DNA of 31,282 bases from an uncultured Clostridia bacterium (GTDB lineage Bacteria; Bacillota; Clostridia; JAAYHZ01): assembly GCA_937894465.1 (NCBI GenBank), contig CALCRE010000116.1, forward strand, positions 1 through 31,282, read 5' to 3'. The notes beneath the pieces were generated by a model, which saw only the letters and a program-made list of their open reading frames with translations, was not told the origin of the DNA and ran no database searches. A program made the position numbers and the translations under genes. Of this stretch, positions 14,977-22,558 are shown in pieces. Each line of letters begins with the position of its first letter. The first letter of the stretch is position 1.

Positions 14977-16317
14977 AAAATCCTTTGCAAGAATAGCATA
15001 ATTAACCGAATCGAACATCCCGTTGTTGCATTTACACGCTTGACGCGCCGTTCCTTCATAGACCATCCCACATTTTTGCATGACCTTACCCGATGCCGGG
15101 TTTTCATGTGCATGAGCGGCGTAAATTCTGTTGAAACCTACCTCGTAGAAGAAAAAGCCGATAACCACTTTTACGGCTTCGGTCATTAAGCCTTGATTCC
15201 ACCATTTTTGCCCAAGTTCGTATGCCAACTCAATTTGGGATATTCGTTCGTCAGGTTTTATTCCGCTTAATCTGCCGATTACTTCACCCGATGATTTTAG
15301 TTGTATAGCCCAACTATACCAGTCGAGTTTTTCATAACGCGCAAACCAATGATCGGTAAAAATGTTATTGAGGGTACAAACTTCATCAATGCTGTCCATT
15401 GGCTCATAATTAGTCCATTTCCAAACATCCGGGTCGCTCCAGCAATTATGATAAATCTGTTCGAGATCATCCGTTTTAAATCGCCGCAGGATAAGCCGAT
15501 CTGTTTCAAGAATGACCGTGCCTTTATGTTTTAACAGCATGGGTTTCCCTTTACATTCCCGCTCTTTTAAGTTGATTTTATCCAACTCATGCCCTACCCC
15601 ATAGATCTTTCTATATTTATGCGGGATGTTCAAAGAATCCAGGTAAAAACGTAAAATCTCATTATCGCAATACAAAACATCCTTTGTTCCAATGTGAAGG
15701 TTTATGTCCAATTCGCCGCGTATCTTATCCGCGTTTTGCCGTACCAAGCATAAAACATTGCCTTCCTCCAAGTATCTTTCTTCTTTCATCATTTCTCTAT
15801 ATAGTTCGGCGGCTTTCTCCGGCTCTACGCCCACAGTTTGACAACCCCTGTGATAATAATGATGATATGTACCCGCGTAAGCCGTTACCGCAGAAAACAA
15901 TTCCGGATACTTGACGGCATAATAAAACGCCATTCCGCCGCCCATTGAGAAGCCGGAGATTGACCTGCCCTCGCGGGTTGCGACCGTCCTGTATTCTTCG
16001 TCAATATACGGTATCAGCTCGTTGATAAGCATAAATTCGACGGGCAAATCTTCATAATCTTCGATAACCGGGGAGCTGTTTGGAAAAACGGTAATAACCT
16101 GTCTGTTCCTGTACACCTTCTCCATCGGTATCAATTCGGACGACTCGTTGCCAGTCCATCCGTGAAGATGATACGCAACCGGATACATGTCGCCGCTGTC
16201 TTCGTAATCGGGCGGCAAATAAATGTTATAGCCGATTTCGTGATTGAATGGTTTACTGAAAAATGTTTTATGGGTTATGTTCTCAGGTAATTTTTTCGGA
16301 GAATTTATGAAGTTCAT
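14872..16317 (-). CDS. Esterase-GNAT fusion with transglutaminase-derived tail
   Basis: A 481-aa open frame in three parts. Residues 1-248 resemble a serine esterase of the esterase D / feruloyl-esterase group: HLHGWTG oxyanion region, nucleophile S124 in GFSMGG, D213 and H243 (GVGHEL). Residues 260-447 are a complete RimJ/RimL-type GNAT acetyltransferase (ETDRLILRRF; LGQKWWNQGLMTEA). Residues 448-481 are read from the decayed transglutaminase fragment and end by frameshift. The GNAT part has its own ATG at 15540 with AAAGGGAAA upstream, so it may also be made separately; esterase and GNAT were probably once separate genes. The ATG at 16317 overlaps the previous stop by four bases (ATGA). Substrates are unknown. 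Confidence 0.85.
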   Translation of the reverse strand: MNFINSPKKLPENITHKTFFSKPFNHEIGYNIYLPPDYEDSGDMYPVAYHLHGWTGNESSELIPMEKVYRNRQVITVFPNSSPVIEDYEDLPVEFMLINELIPYIDEEYRTVATREGRSISGFSMGGGMAFYYAVKYPELFSAVTAYAGTYHHYYHRGCQTVGVEPEKAAELYREMMKEERYLEEGNVLCLVRQNADKIRGELDINLHIGTKDVLYCDNEILRFYLDSLNIPHKYRKIYGVGHELDKINLKERECKGKPMLLKHKGTVILETDRLILRRFKTDDLEQIYHNCWSDPDVWKWTNYEPMDSIDEVCTLNNIFTDHWFARYEKLDWYSWAIQLKSSGEVIGRLSGIKPDERISQIELAYELGQKWWNQGLMTEAVKVVIGFFFYEVGFNRIYAAHAHENPASGKVMQKCGMVYEGTARQACKCNNGMFDSVNYAILAKDFERIESISEGANRIISEIITDGMSNDAKYKLSTTI

Positions 16318-17642
16318 TTTTTAGCCCTCTCTTTTGCTTTTTTTGTAACCTCTTTGATGAATTCGCCCTTTGCAGCTGTATAACCATCTCTATCATGTTC
16401 GTAATCCTTAAATAGCCTGCGCTTCAAGTCGGCGTATTCGGCGGCAGCCTCGGGGTGATCTATCAAATAATCACGAAAATGTAGCTCATCCCAATCACCG
16501 GGGTTTCTCACATGGATGTGGTACACTTTATCAGCAAACCCGGTATCCGTGTAACCTTTCAGAAACATAACCCGGTCGTGTTCTGATAGAGAATTTCCCT
16601 CCCTTCGGAGACAAATATATTCACCTTCCGGCATGAGAGCAATCAAATCTTCAATATCAAAGTTTTTTGCGGCTTCCAAAAGAATATCTACGGTCGGTTT
16701 TGCTGTCAGTCCCGGAACAGCTGTACTGCCGATGTGCTGTATGCGGACCATACTTTCGCCAAGCAATCGCTCAAGGTTCGCCTTTTCCTCCGCATACCAT
16801 TCCGGCCATTCAGGATTGTATTCGCTTAATATAATAGGATATATGCAGGCGCGTCGCTCTGCGTCAGTTTCAAGAATACGATTCACCATTTTGTCCATTA
16901 AAGAATCCCAATTCTCCTGTGAAACATCGAAAACATCACATGGTATAGATAGGTGCTGCATAACAGCTAAATCCATTCGTTTGCGTTGTTCCCAAAACTG
17001 TATTTGTTCGGTTGATGGCGGGGTTTCTTTCCGGCTTTTCCTCGCTTTCCATAATCGTTCGGCGACATTTTTACTTGACAGATAAATAACCCGTGGGCGA
17101 AGTTGATTGACAGCCTCAATAAGGGTGTTTATGTGATGGATAATTTGGTCGAGGGAGGCGTTGTAATTCCGCGTCATATCATTGATGGGGTGATGAAACA
17201 AAGAACCGTCAAAAAGCAAATAATCAAGAGACTTACTTTCTTTCTGTGCAAAATGTTCCCAAACAGATTTATATACACGGGTAAATTCCGAAATGGGGAC
17301 AAGATTACTCGGTTTCCAACAAAATTCATGTTTACGGAACACATCAAGTAATGGTTCAGGAAACAAAGGTGTTTCCCGATTACAATACCGAACCAGCCTT
17401 ATATCATCTGTAACGATTGTATTGTTTTGAATATCATCGGCAAACTCGTTATGTTTATCGAGCAAATCAGCATACTCATCTTGCGAAAAATACGCTGTGC
17501 AATAAAAATCAATGGGATTAGCAAAATCAAATTCAAGAAAGCAGTTGGCAAAAAAGCCATTATCACGCAACTTTTCGCACAGCTTCCATACCATCGTTGT
17601 CTTGCCAACACCCGAAACGCCTTCAACAAATATAAGCTGCAT
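16314..17642 (-). CDS. P-loop kinase-like / GrpB nucleotidyltransferase fusion
   Basis: I start at the ATG at 17642 (442 aa), which shares one base with the stop of the kinase gene upstream (TAATG) and has GGAGACG before it. The open frame extends to 17690 but that part overlaps the upstream gene. Residues about 1-260 are a P-loop NTPase with the Walker A motif GVSGVGKT (8-15), resembling nucleoside or small-molecule kinases. Residues about 270-434 are a GrpB/UPF0157 domain, a nucleotidyltransferase-fold unit with the signature IGSTAVPGLTAKPTVDILL. GrpB domains are known both alone and fused to CoA-biosynthesis kinases; this kinase-like partner is different. Transfer of a phosphate or nucleotidyl group to a small molecule is a plausible role. 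Confidence 0.85.
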   Translation of the reverse strand: MQLIFVEGVSGVGKTTMVWKLCEKLRDNGFFANCFLEFDFANPIDFYCTAYFSQDEYADLLDKHNEFADDIQNNTIVTDDIRLVRYCNRETPLFPEPLLDVFRKHEFCWKPSNLVPISEFTRVYKSVWEHFAQKESKSLDYLLFDGSLFHHPINDMTRNYNASLDQIIHHINTLIEAVNQLRPRVIYLSSKNVAERLWKARKSRKETPPSTEQIQFWEQRKRMDLAVMQHLSIPCDVFDVSQENWDSLMDKMVNRILETDAERRACIYPIILSEYNPEWPEWYAEEKANLERLLGESMVRIQHIGSTAVPGLTAKPTVDILLEAAKNFDIEDLIALMPEGEYICLRREGNSLSEHDRVMFLKGYTDTGFADKVYHIHVRNPGDWDELHFRDYLIDHPEAAAEYADLKRRLFKDYEHDRDGYTAAKGEFIKEVTKKAKERAKK

Positions 17643-18544
17643 TATGTTCTCGTCTCCTTCGCGCATTGCGCCCACCATTTGTACAGCCAATCAAGCTGCT
17701 CGTCCAAGAAAGTATTATCCACGCAATTAGGGCCGTACATTTCAATGATCGTTGCTTGCAAGGCAAAATGGTACAGAGCTATTAAATCGTAAAATGCGTT
17801 TGCTTCCGTTTGATTTAAAGTGATATGCTTCATGTATCCCGGAAGGAAGCGTGATAGAACCTCTTTTGATTTTCCAAACCCGCTTTCGTTAAAACCGAAG
17901 TAATGGGTCTTATTGCAAATCAACGCCAGATCGTACATTGGGAAGCCCTCGCAGGAGGTATCGAAATCCAAAACATAGAATTTTCCGTCAGGCGTCTTGT
18001 GGATGTTACCATCGTACATATCACCGTGGCAATAGCCATGTGGCAAGTCCTTCACATGATCCCAAAGAGTTTCGCCGTACGTAAAGAATTCATCTGTTTT
18101 CGGGTATTGCTTTTTCTCTAAAATATCAATGTATCTGCCGATGTAAAACTGCTTGTCCCGTTTAACGAGCTCACCGGGGTAATCCTTCATCACGGAATGG
18201 AGTTTGCCGACTAATTCACCGATGGCTTCCGCGTCTTGTTCGGGGTTCGATTCGCTCCCCTCGATAAACTCGTAGAGGATAAGCAACTCTCCGTCCATTC
18301 TGAAGTAAGGCAGACCGTTCGCAGCGCGGACGACCGGTGGCACAGGAAAGCCTTTGTTTTGTAAAAACACTTGAATATCGACGCCCTTGATGGCTGTATC
18401 AAAAAACGCAGGCTTAATAACTCGCAAGAAATACTTATCGCCACCCGAAACCACGGCATACGAAGTGCTGCCGCCGTCGCGTAGTTGTTCGAGCTTATCG
18501 AAGCATATAGGGTAACTTTTGTTGAGAATATTCAATATGTCCAT
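17642..18544 (-). CDS. APH-family small-molecule phosphotransferase
   Basis: A 300-aa kinase of the aminoglycoside phosphotransferase / homoserine kinase II fold. The N-lobe spans about residues 1-90 with the hinge LLILYEFIEG. The catalytic loop HGDMYDGN is at 173-180, with D175 the catalytic base, and the metal-binding DFD is at 193-195. Length is normal for the family. The ATG at 18544 has AAGGAG nine bases upstream. It follows the GNAT gene by 12 bases and overlaps the P-loop/GrpB gene by one base, so it is in the middle of the long operon. It could phosphorylate an antibiotic, an amino alcohol or a sugar; the sequence does not decide. Confidence 0.92.
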   Translation of the reverse strand: MDILNILNKSYPICFDKLEQLRDGGSTSYAVVSGGDKYFLRVIKPAFFDTAIKGVDIQVFLQNKGFPVPPVVRAANGLPYFRMDGELLILYEFIEGSESNPEQDAEAIGELVGKLHSVMKDYPGELVKRDKQFYIGRYIDILEKKQYPKTDEFFTYGETLWDHVKDLPHGYCHGDMYDGNIHKTPDGKFYVLDFDTSCEGFPMYDLALICNKTHYFGFNESGFGKSKEVLSRFLPGYMKHITLNQTEANAFYDLIALYHFALQATIIEMYGPNCVDNTFLDEQLDWLYKWWAQCAKETRT

Positions 18545-18556
18545 GCAAGCAACTCC

Positions 18557-19015
18557 TTATAACCTGAGCGCCATATAGCCGTCTGTATCTACAAATCCTG
18601 CTTTTTCGTATATGGATTTGCCAAATTCAGAAGTATGGAGCCGGATAACCTTATATCCGCGCGACTTCGCTTCGACAATGACCATGTTCAGTAACTCCGT
18701 CGCTATTCCTTTTCGCCGATATTCGGGTTTGGTATACATATTCGTGACGTAAGCCGTTCTACCTGTTGGGTTAGAAAAATTCGGCGGTAATGTATAGAAG
18801 CAAACCCCGCTTGTAGCGATTATTTCATCGTTGTTCTCCATGACCCATGAAATAAAAGAACCATCGGCATGCGCGGAAGTAAAGTAATCAGCCAGTCGCT
18901 TGTCAATGTTGGAGTTAATATTGGAGGTCACCGGCAGCCCTTCGTCCATGAGTTGTTGTTTGCGGAGCTTAACCAATACGGGTACATCATTTATGACGGC
19001 TAATCTTTTTTTCAT
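18557..19015 (-). CDS. GNAT acetyltransferase
   Basis: A 152-aa single-domain GNAT enzyme. The acetyl-CoA-binding segment is YTKPEYRRKGIATELL at about residues 94-109, followed by KVIRLHTSEFGKSIYEKAGF, which is the conserved C-terminal part. The N-terminal half carries an FISWVMENNDEIIATSG strand pair. The ATG at 19015 overlaps the stop of the GNAT-methyltransferase gene by four bases (ATGA) and GAGGAAA precedes it. It lies between the bifunctional gene and the APH-type kinase in the same operon. Complete and apparently functional; substrate unknown. Confidence 0.93.
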   Translation of the reverse strand: MKKRLAVINDVPVLVKLRKQQLMDEGLPVTSNINSNIDKRLADYFTSAHADGSFISWVMENNDEIIATSGVCFYTLPPNFSNPTGRTAYVTNMYTKPEYRRKGIATELLNMVIVEAKSRGYKVIRLHTSEFGKSIYEKAGFVDTDGYMALRL

Positions 19016-20262
19016 AGTTTCCTCGCTTTCACAACAATTGACATCGGAAATCGTTTTGCTTTGCAGGGTGCGTAATAAGCCGACGAAAACTCGGTGTCCC
19101 TCTCTAATGTTTCCTTATCAGTTTCCTCCACCACTCGCTCAACGGCAAATCCGGCGGTAGCAAGAGCGTTGATATAATCTGAAAGTCTGCGATTCATCAG
19201 TGTTAAAGGAACACCGCCATCAGGAATACCTGTGCGGAACGTGAACGGTTCGGCTTCGTAATAACTGCCCGAAAAAACCAACCGCTCGCCGTCAACATCT
19301 ACACAATGCAGGAAAGGGTGATCCCAACTGAAGATGAATATCCCGCCTGATTTGAGATAAGACGCAATCAATTTGAATGTCCCAAGCAAATCCACCGTCC
19401 AACCGATAGCGTAAATAGAGTATGCAACATCAAAATAGTCGCGGGGCAGTCCGGAGTCATTCTCCATCGGTGAGCAGAACAGTTTGGGATTATAACCGTT
19501 TTCGCCCAAATATCGTGCGGCGTTTTCGAGTTGTTTATCGGACATATCAAGACCCCAAAGCTCATCCGCCCCGTGGTCGCCGCACCATCGGAGCGAATGA
19601 CCGCTACCGCACCCGATGTCAATGACTTTTTTGCCGTTTAATTCCGGGAATAAATGAAGCTCGTCCTCTGTGGGGCATAGACACCCGTATGTTGGCAAGG
19701 CGGTAACGCCAAAAAAATCATCAGCTATCGTGTTCCATGATGATTTGTTTTGAACAAGCACGGAATCAGGTAAAATGTATATATAGAAAGCCGTATGCCG
19801 GTCGCCCTTAAATACTTTAACTTTAACAAATACAAACCCATGACGTTCATAGAAAGCACGTAGTTTTGGGCGCAAAGCGTGAGTGTCCAAACGGAGTGTT
19901 TTTACACCGCGTTCTGTGCCTTGTTTCTTGAAAAAGTCCATCAGCGCGTCGGCGACGCCGGATTTGCGAGCGGATTTCGTAACCGCAAGTTTGTGAATAA
20001 ACAGCGATTCACCGCGTTTCACATCCGGCCAAAAGAAGGGATCGTAATCCACCAGCGCCATGCATCCGGTAGGATTGCCGTCCATATATGCGATATAAAA
20101 ATTGCTTATTTCATAATTTTTAGAAAGCGTGTCCCATTTGACTTCATTTACGCTCCACAATGGTTGATCCATCTCGTTCAACCAGTTTACTGTGTCAAGC
20201 AGAATGCCCTCGATGACGGGGATTTCGGTTTCGGTTGCTTGTTTGATAATAATATTACTCAC
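19012..20262 (-). CDS. GNAT acetyltransferase-SAM methyltransferase fusion
   Basis: A 416-aa two-domain protein. Residues about 1-165 are a GNAT domain: LFIHKLAVTKSARKSGVADALM is the acetyl-CoA region and LRAFYERHGFVFV its C-terminal motif. Residues about 170-416 are a class I methyltransferase, opening KSSWNTIADDFF, with SAM motif I VIDIGCGSG at 213-221, acidic D239 after beta-2 (GLDMS) and the beta-4 segment DYFDVAYSIYAIGW. The methyltransferase half is like stand-alone enzymes, which usually start at the NKxSWDxIA segment, so this is probably an in-frame gene fusion. The GTG at 20262 has GGAGG nine bases upstream and overlaps the TIGR04076 gene by eight bases. Substrates are unknown; two modifications on one small molecule is an attractive guess. 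Confidence 0.88.
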   Translation of the reverse strand: MSNIIIKQATETEIPVIEGILLDTVNWLNEMDQPLWSVNEVKWDTLSKNYEISNFYIAYMDGNPTGCMALVDYDPFFWPDVKRGESLFIHKLAVTKSARKSGVADALMDFFKKQGTERGVKTLRLDTHALRPKLRAFYERHGFVFVKVKVFKGDRHTAFYIYILPDSVLVQNKSSWNTIADDFFGVTALPTYGCLCPTEDELHLFPELNGKKVIDIGCGSGHSLRWCGDHGADELWGLDMSDKQLENAARYLGENGYNPKLFCSPMENDSGLPRDYFDVAYSIYAIGWTVDLLGTFKLIASYLKSGGIFIFSWDHPFLHCVDVDGERLVFSGSYYEAEPFTFRTGIPDGGVPLTLMNRRLSDYINALATAGFAVERVVEETDKETLERDTEFSSAYYAPCKAKRFPMSIVVKARKL

Positions 20263-20518
20263 GCTTTATCGCCTCCAACTTAAACGTCAGGTTCGATAAA
20301 TCACCACCCGCACAGATAGCCTCCATAAGCGGAAACAACTTTGCCATTGACTTCGAGCAGAACCCGCCCGTTCCCTCTACGGAGATCGGACAACCGTATT
20401 CACAGGTATATGTATCGCCGACCATATGGCCATTGCGGCAGTTTTCCGGCTTTCCGTCCGCCCCGACCGTAATCACAGTGATTTTGAAAGGGTATTCCTC
20501 TTTGTACCCATTTTTCAT
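20255..20518 (-). CDS. TIGR04076-family small protein
   Basis: An 87-aa protein of the TIGR04076 type: a YPFKITVITVG opening strand, a Cys-x-x-GH-x-VGD segment (CRNGHMVGDTY), then GFCSKSMAKLFPLMEAICAGGDL. Four or more conserved Cys suggest metal binding or redox function; the family has no known activity. An AAGGAG lies 12-14 bases before the ATG at 20518. The same site is ideally placed for another ATG eight bases further up, which opens a three-codon frame (Met-Glu-Lys-stop) overlapping this start. A one-base slip in the A run would join them, so a small leader or a recent indel are both possible. It overlaps the fusion gene by eight bases. Confidence 0.85.
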   Translation of the reverse strand: MKNGYKEEYPFKITVITVGADGKPENCRNGHMVGDTYTCEYGCPISVEGTGGFCSKSMAKLFPLMEAICAGGDLSNLTFKLEAIKRE

Positions 20519-20550
20519 TTTTCCATTTTACTCCTTACAATTTTCAATAG

Positions 20551-20852
20551 TCAATTTCTTGATTTGTCGTCCATGTTCTCATTCAACCGGGCGGCAGCAA
20601 TAACGGGCGGCCAATTGAGTATATCATCTTGCTTATTACCGTCATATAGTATGTTGAGCGGGTGAAAATCGCCGTGCATAGACAGTCAGAGCCGTCATCC
20701 GTTTCCCGTCCATGTGCTTTTTCATATGTTATAAAATCAATGCAGTTCTTTATATCCAAAGCCGTAAGGTCAGGGTAATTCTGCGGATCGAAATAATAGA
20801 TGCCTCTTTCAATTCCGCCTATTTTATGTTTTTTCGCTATATTCAATTGCAT
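20551..20852 (-). pseudogene. Frameshifted kinase-like gene with HGDxHxxN motif
   Basis: A reading frame starts at the ATG at 20852, with GAGGAAA eight bases upstream, inside the end of the HAD gene. It encodes about 57 residues I do not recognise (including FDPQNYPDLTALDIKN). The frame then becomes nonsense, while the -1 frame from 20679 reads MHGDFHPLNILYDGN and continues to a TGA at 20551-20553. That motif is the catalytic loop of aminoglycoside-phosphotransferase-type kinases. The simplest reading is a one-base frameshift plus loss of large parts of a kinase gene, since the whole remnant encodes only about 100 residues against a usual 280-300. It is flanked by intact genes on the same strand. 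Confidence 0.65.
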
Positions 20853-21523
20853 AACACATTTTCCTCAATCCACCTCGCCACGCCGACGCCGGCATAAATA
20901 AGCAAATCTATATCGTTCAAGTCATCGCCAAACGCAACGATTTCAGACCCGGCGATACCCCAAATCCGTGCAAGCTTCGCAAGAGCTTTTGATTTGGTCG
21001 CGTCTTTGAGCATAATCATTCCCAATCCGTCGCGCGCAATTTTTAAGTGCATATTGGCTGTCATGTTTTGCTCGATAAAAATTGCATCCTCCACCGTCAC
21101 AGAATCCACGTTTATTTTTTCTATATCGACCTCGTGATTTGAGAAATCAACGGCTTCCCATTTTTTGATTTCAGGCCATACTGTGTCAACATCAAAATTT
21201 GAATCGTGCATGGCATTAAATTGTGTAGTTACTCTTAGTCCGCGCTGACAACAAGCTAAAAGCAACGGACGGGCTTCCCGATACGGAATTGTTTGTCTAT
21301 AAGTAACGCCATCTGCGACAATAACCGCGCCATTGCACAATATCTTTCCGTCGAATTGCTCCACAGGAGCAACCTTTTCCGGATGCCCGCGAGCGGTGGC
21401 GATGGCTGTCTTAATACCTGCTTCACGGCAACGGCGTAATATATCAAGCGTATATTGAGAAACAGTTTTGTCTTTCCTCAGTAGAGTGTCGTCAACATCG
21501 GTGACAATCATTTTTATACTCAT
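20843..21523 (-). CDS. HAD-family (Cof-type) phosphatase, apparently shortened
   Basis: A 226-aa HAD hydrolase of the Cof/IIB group that removes phosphate from sugar phosphates or nucleotides. Motif I is TDVDDTLL with nucleophile D9 and acid D11; motif II is ATARG; the conserved Lys region is DATKSKALAKLA; motif IV is GDDLNDIDLL (199-208). After YAGVGVA (210-216) the protein jumps to RWIEENVL and ends. In family members GVGVAMGNA and a helix of roughly 25-30 residues come first, and the DGVA-x-x-xEENVL segment closes the protein. A deletion between two GVA-coding repeats would give exactly this sequence. Activity may be impaired. AGGAGCG precedes the ATG at 21523. It overlaps its neighbours by four and ten bases. 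Confidence 0.85.
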   Translation of the reverse strand: MSIKMIVTDVDDTLLRKDKTVSQYTLDILRRCREAGIKTAIATARGHPEKVAPVEQFDGKILCNGAVIVADGVTYRQTIPYREARPLLLACCQRGLRVTTQFNAMHDSNFDVDTVWPEIKKWEAVDFSNHEVDIEKINVDSVTVEDAIFIEQNMTANMHLKIARDGLGMIMLKDATKSKALAKLARIWGIAGSEIVAFGDDLNDIDLLIYAGVGVARWIEENVLCN

Positions 21524-22539
21524 TTTATACGCTCCTGACTGATCATCGCTCTCCCATCAGCGAAATCGACCTTACCAATCGCTCCGTTGACTATCTGCAT
21601 TTGCGGAGGAATGTGTCCGATGTCCGCGTCGTAGATAACAGGCACGTTCAAACCGCCGAGTCCCTGTTTTAAGGCGTCAATCAATGTAAAATTGTGCTTG
21701 TCTTTGTATCCGTCGGGTCGGCCAATAATAATCCCGTTGCAATGATTGAACCATCCGCACTCCCGCATTTGCCAGAGAGTACGGTAAATGTCCGGTGCGG
21801 CCATTTCGCAGCTTTCAAGCGTCCAGATAAAACCGTGTTGCCTATATTTGTTCAAGAACGCTTCGACCGGAGCGAAACGGGTCCCGAGCAGCTTGCATAG
21901 GGTGTCCATGCACCCGCCGATCATCATTCCCCCAAACGAAACGCGGGCATCTCCCTGTAACGACTTCCACGAAGATGGTTTCTCAAGGTTATATACCTCT
22001 GCCGAAATGTCATCCCAACTCGCAAACCCACCCCATGTATCCCAGCTTTTCTGCACGGTCGAATAGTTGGACATAACATCCAACGCCCTCATATCGGTCT
22101 CGTGAATGCGGACGTATCCCATGTTCATCATGTTTGAGCCATGTATGGTGGCTATACCGCTGTTAAGCGTCAATGCAAATGTCAGCGTGGTTGTGTCCGA
22201 ATATCCGCAAACCCATTTCGCGGGCAGGAGAGACAATTTTTCAAAATCTAAATGCGGGAGCATGTCCATGAGAAATTCGCCGCCCCATGGCGGTAAAATT
22301 GCCACCACGTTCGGGTTTTCATACAGGCTCATAAACTCGGCCGCGCGGATTTCGTTGTTTGCACTGACACATTTATCATCACAGCGGACCGAAGCTGTTT
22401 CAATAACGCCGTATCCCAGCGCCTTGAGGTTTAGGACGGCGTTATCCAGACGCGCGGACAACGCCTCTCCCGGCACTCCGCTTGACGGGGCGCAGACGCC
22501 GACGGCATCGCCTTTTTGCAATAATCTTGGGTATTTCAT
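21520..22539 (-). CDS. S66-family LD-carboxypeptidase (MccF-like)
   Basis: A 339-aa serine peptidase of family S66. The catalytic set is S114 in GYSDTT, E242 in WTLES and H309 in DIGHIPPQ; the family's opening GDAVGVCAPSSG and IIGRPDG are also present. Members include LdcA, which trims murein tetrapeptides during cell-wall recycling in the cytoplasm, and MccF, which cleaves microcin C-type antibiotics to give immunity. Length and the lack of a signal peptide fit a cytoplasmic enzyme. The ATG at 22539 has GGAGAAT upstream. It overlaps the HAD gene by four bases and heads the intact part of the operon. In a cluster of acetylating and phosphorylating enzymes, the MccF-like self-protection role is attractive but not proven. 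Confidence 0.9.
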   Translation of the reverse strand: MKYPRLLQKGDAVGVCAPSSGVPGEALSARLDNAVLNLKALGYGVIETASVRCDDKCVSANNEIRAAEFMSLYENPNVVAILPPWGGEFLMDMLPHLDFEKLSLLPAKWVCGYSDTTTLTFALTLNSGIATIHGSNMMNMGYVRIHETDMRALDVMSNYSTVQKSWDTWGGFASWDDISAEVYNLEKPSSWKSLQGDARVSFGGMMIGGCMDTLCKLLGTRFAPVEAFLNKYRQHGFIWTLESCEMAAPDIYRTLWQMRECGWFNHCNGIIIGRPDGYKDKHNFTLIDALKQGLGGLNVPVIYDADIGHIPPQMQIVNGAIGKVDFADGRAMISQERIK

Positions 22540-22558
22540 TTCATATTCTCCAATCTAT

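Noticed and set aside
16633..17085. 150-aa plus-strand open frame
   Set aside because: Antisense to the P-loop/GrpB gene with its clear motifs; no start signals.
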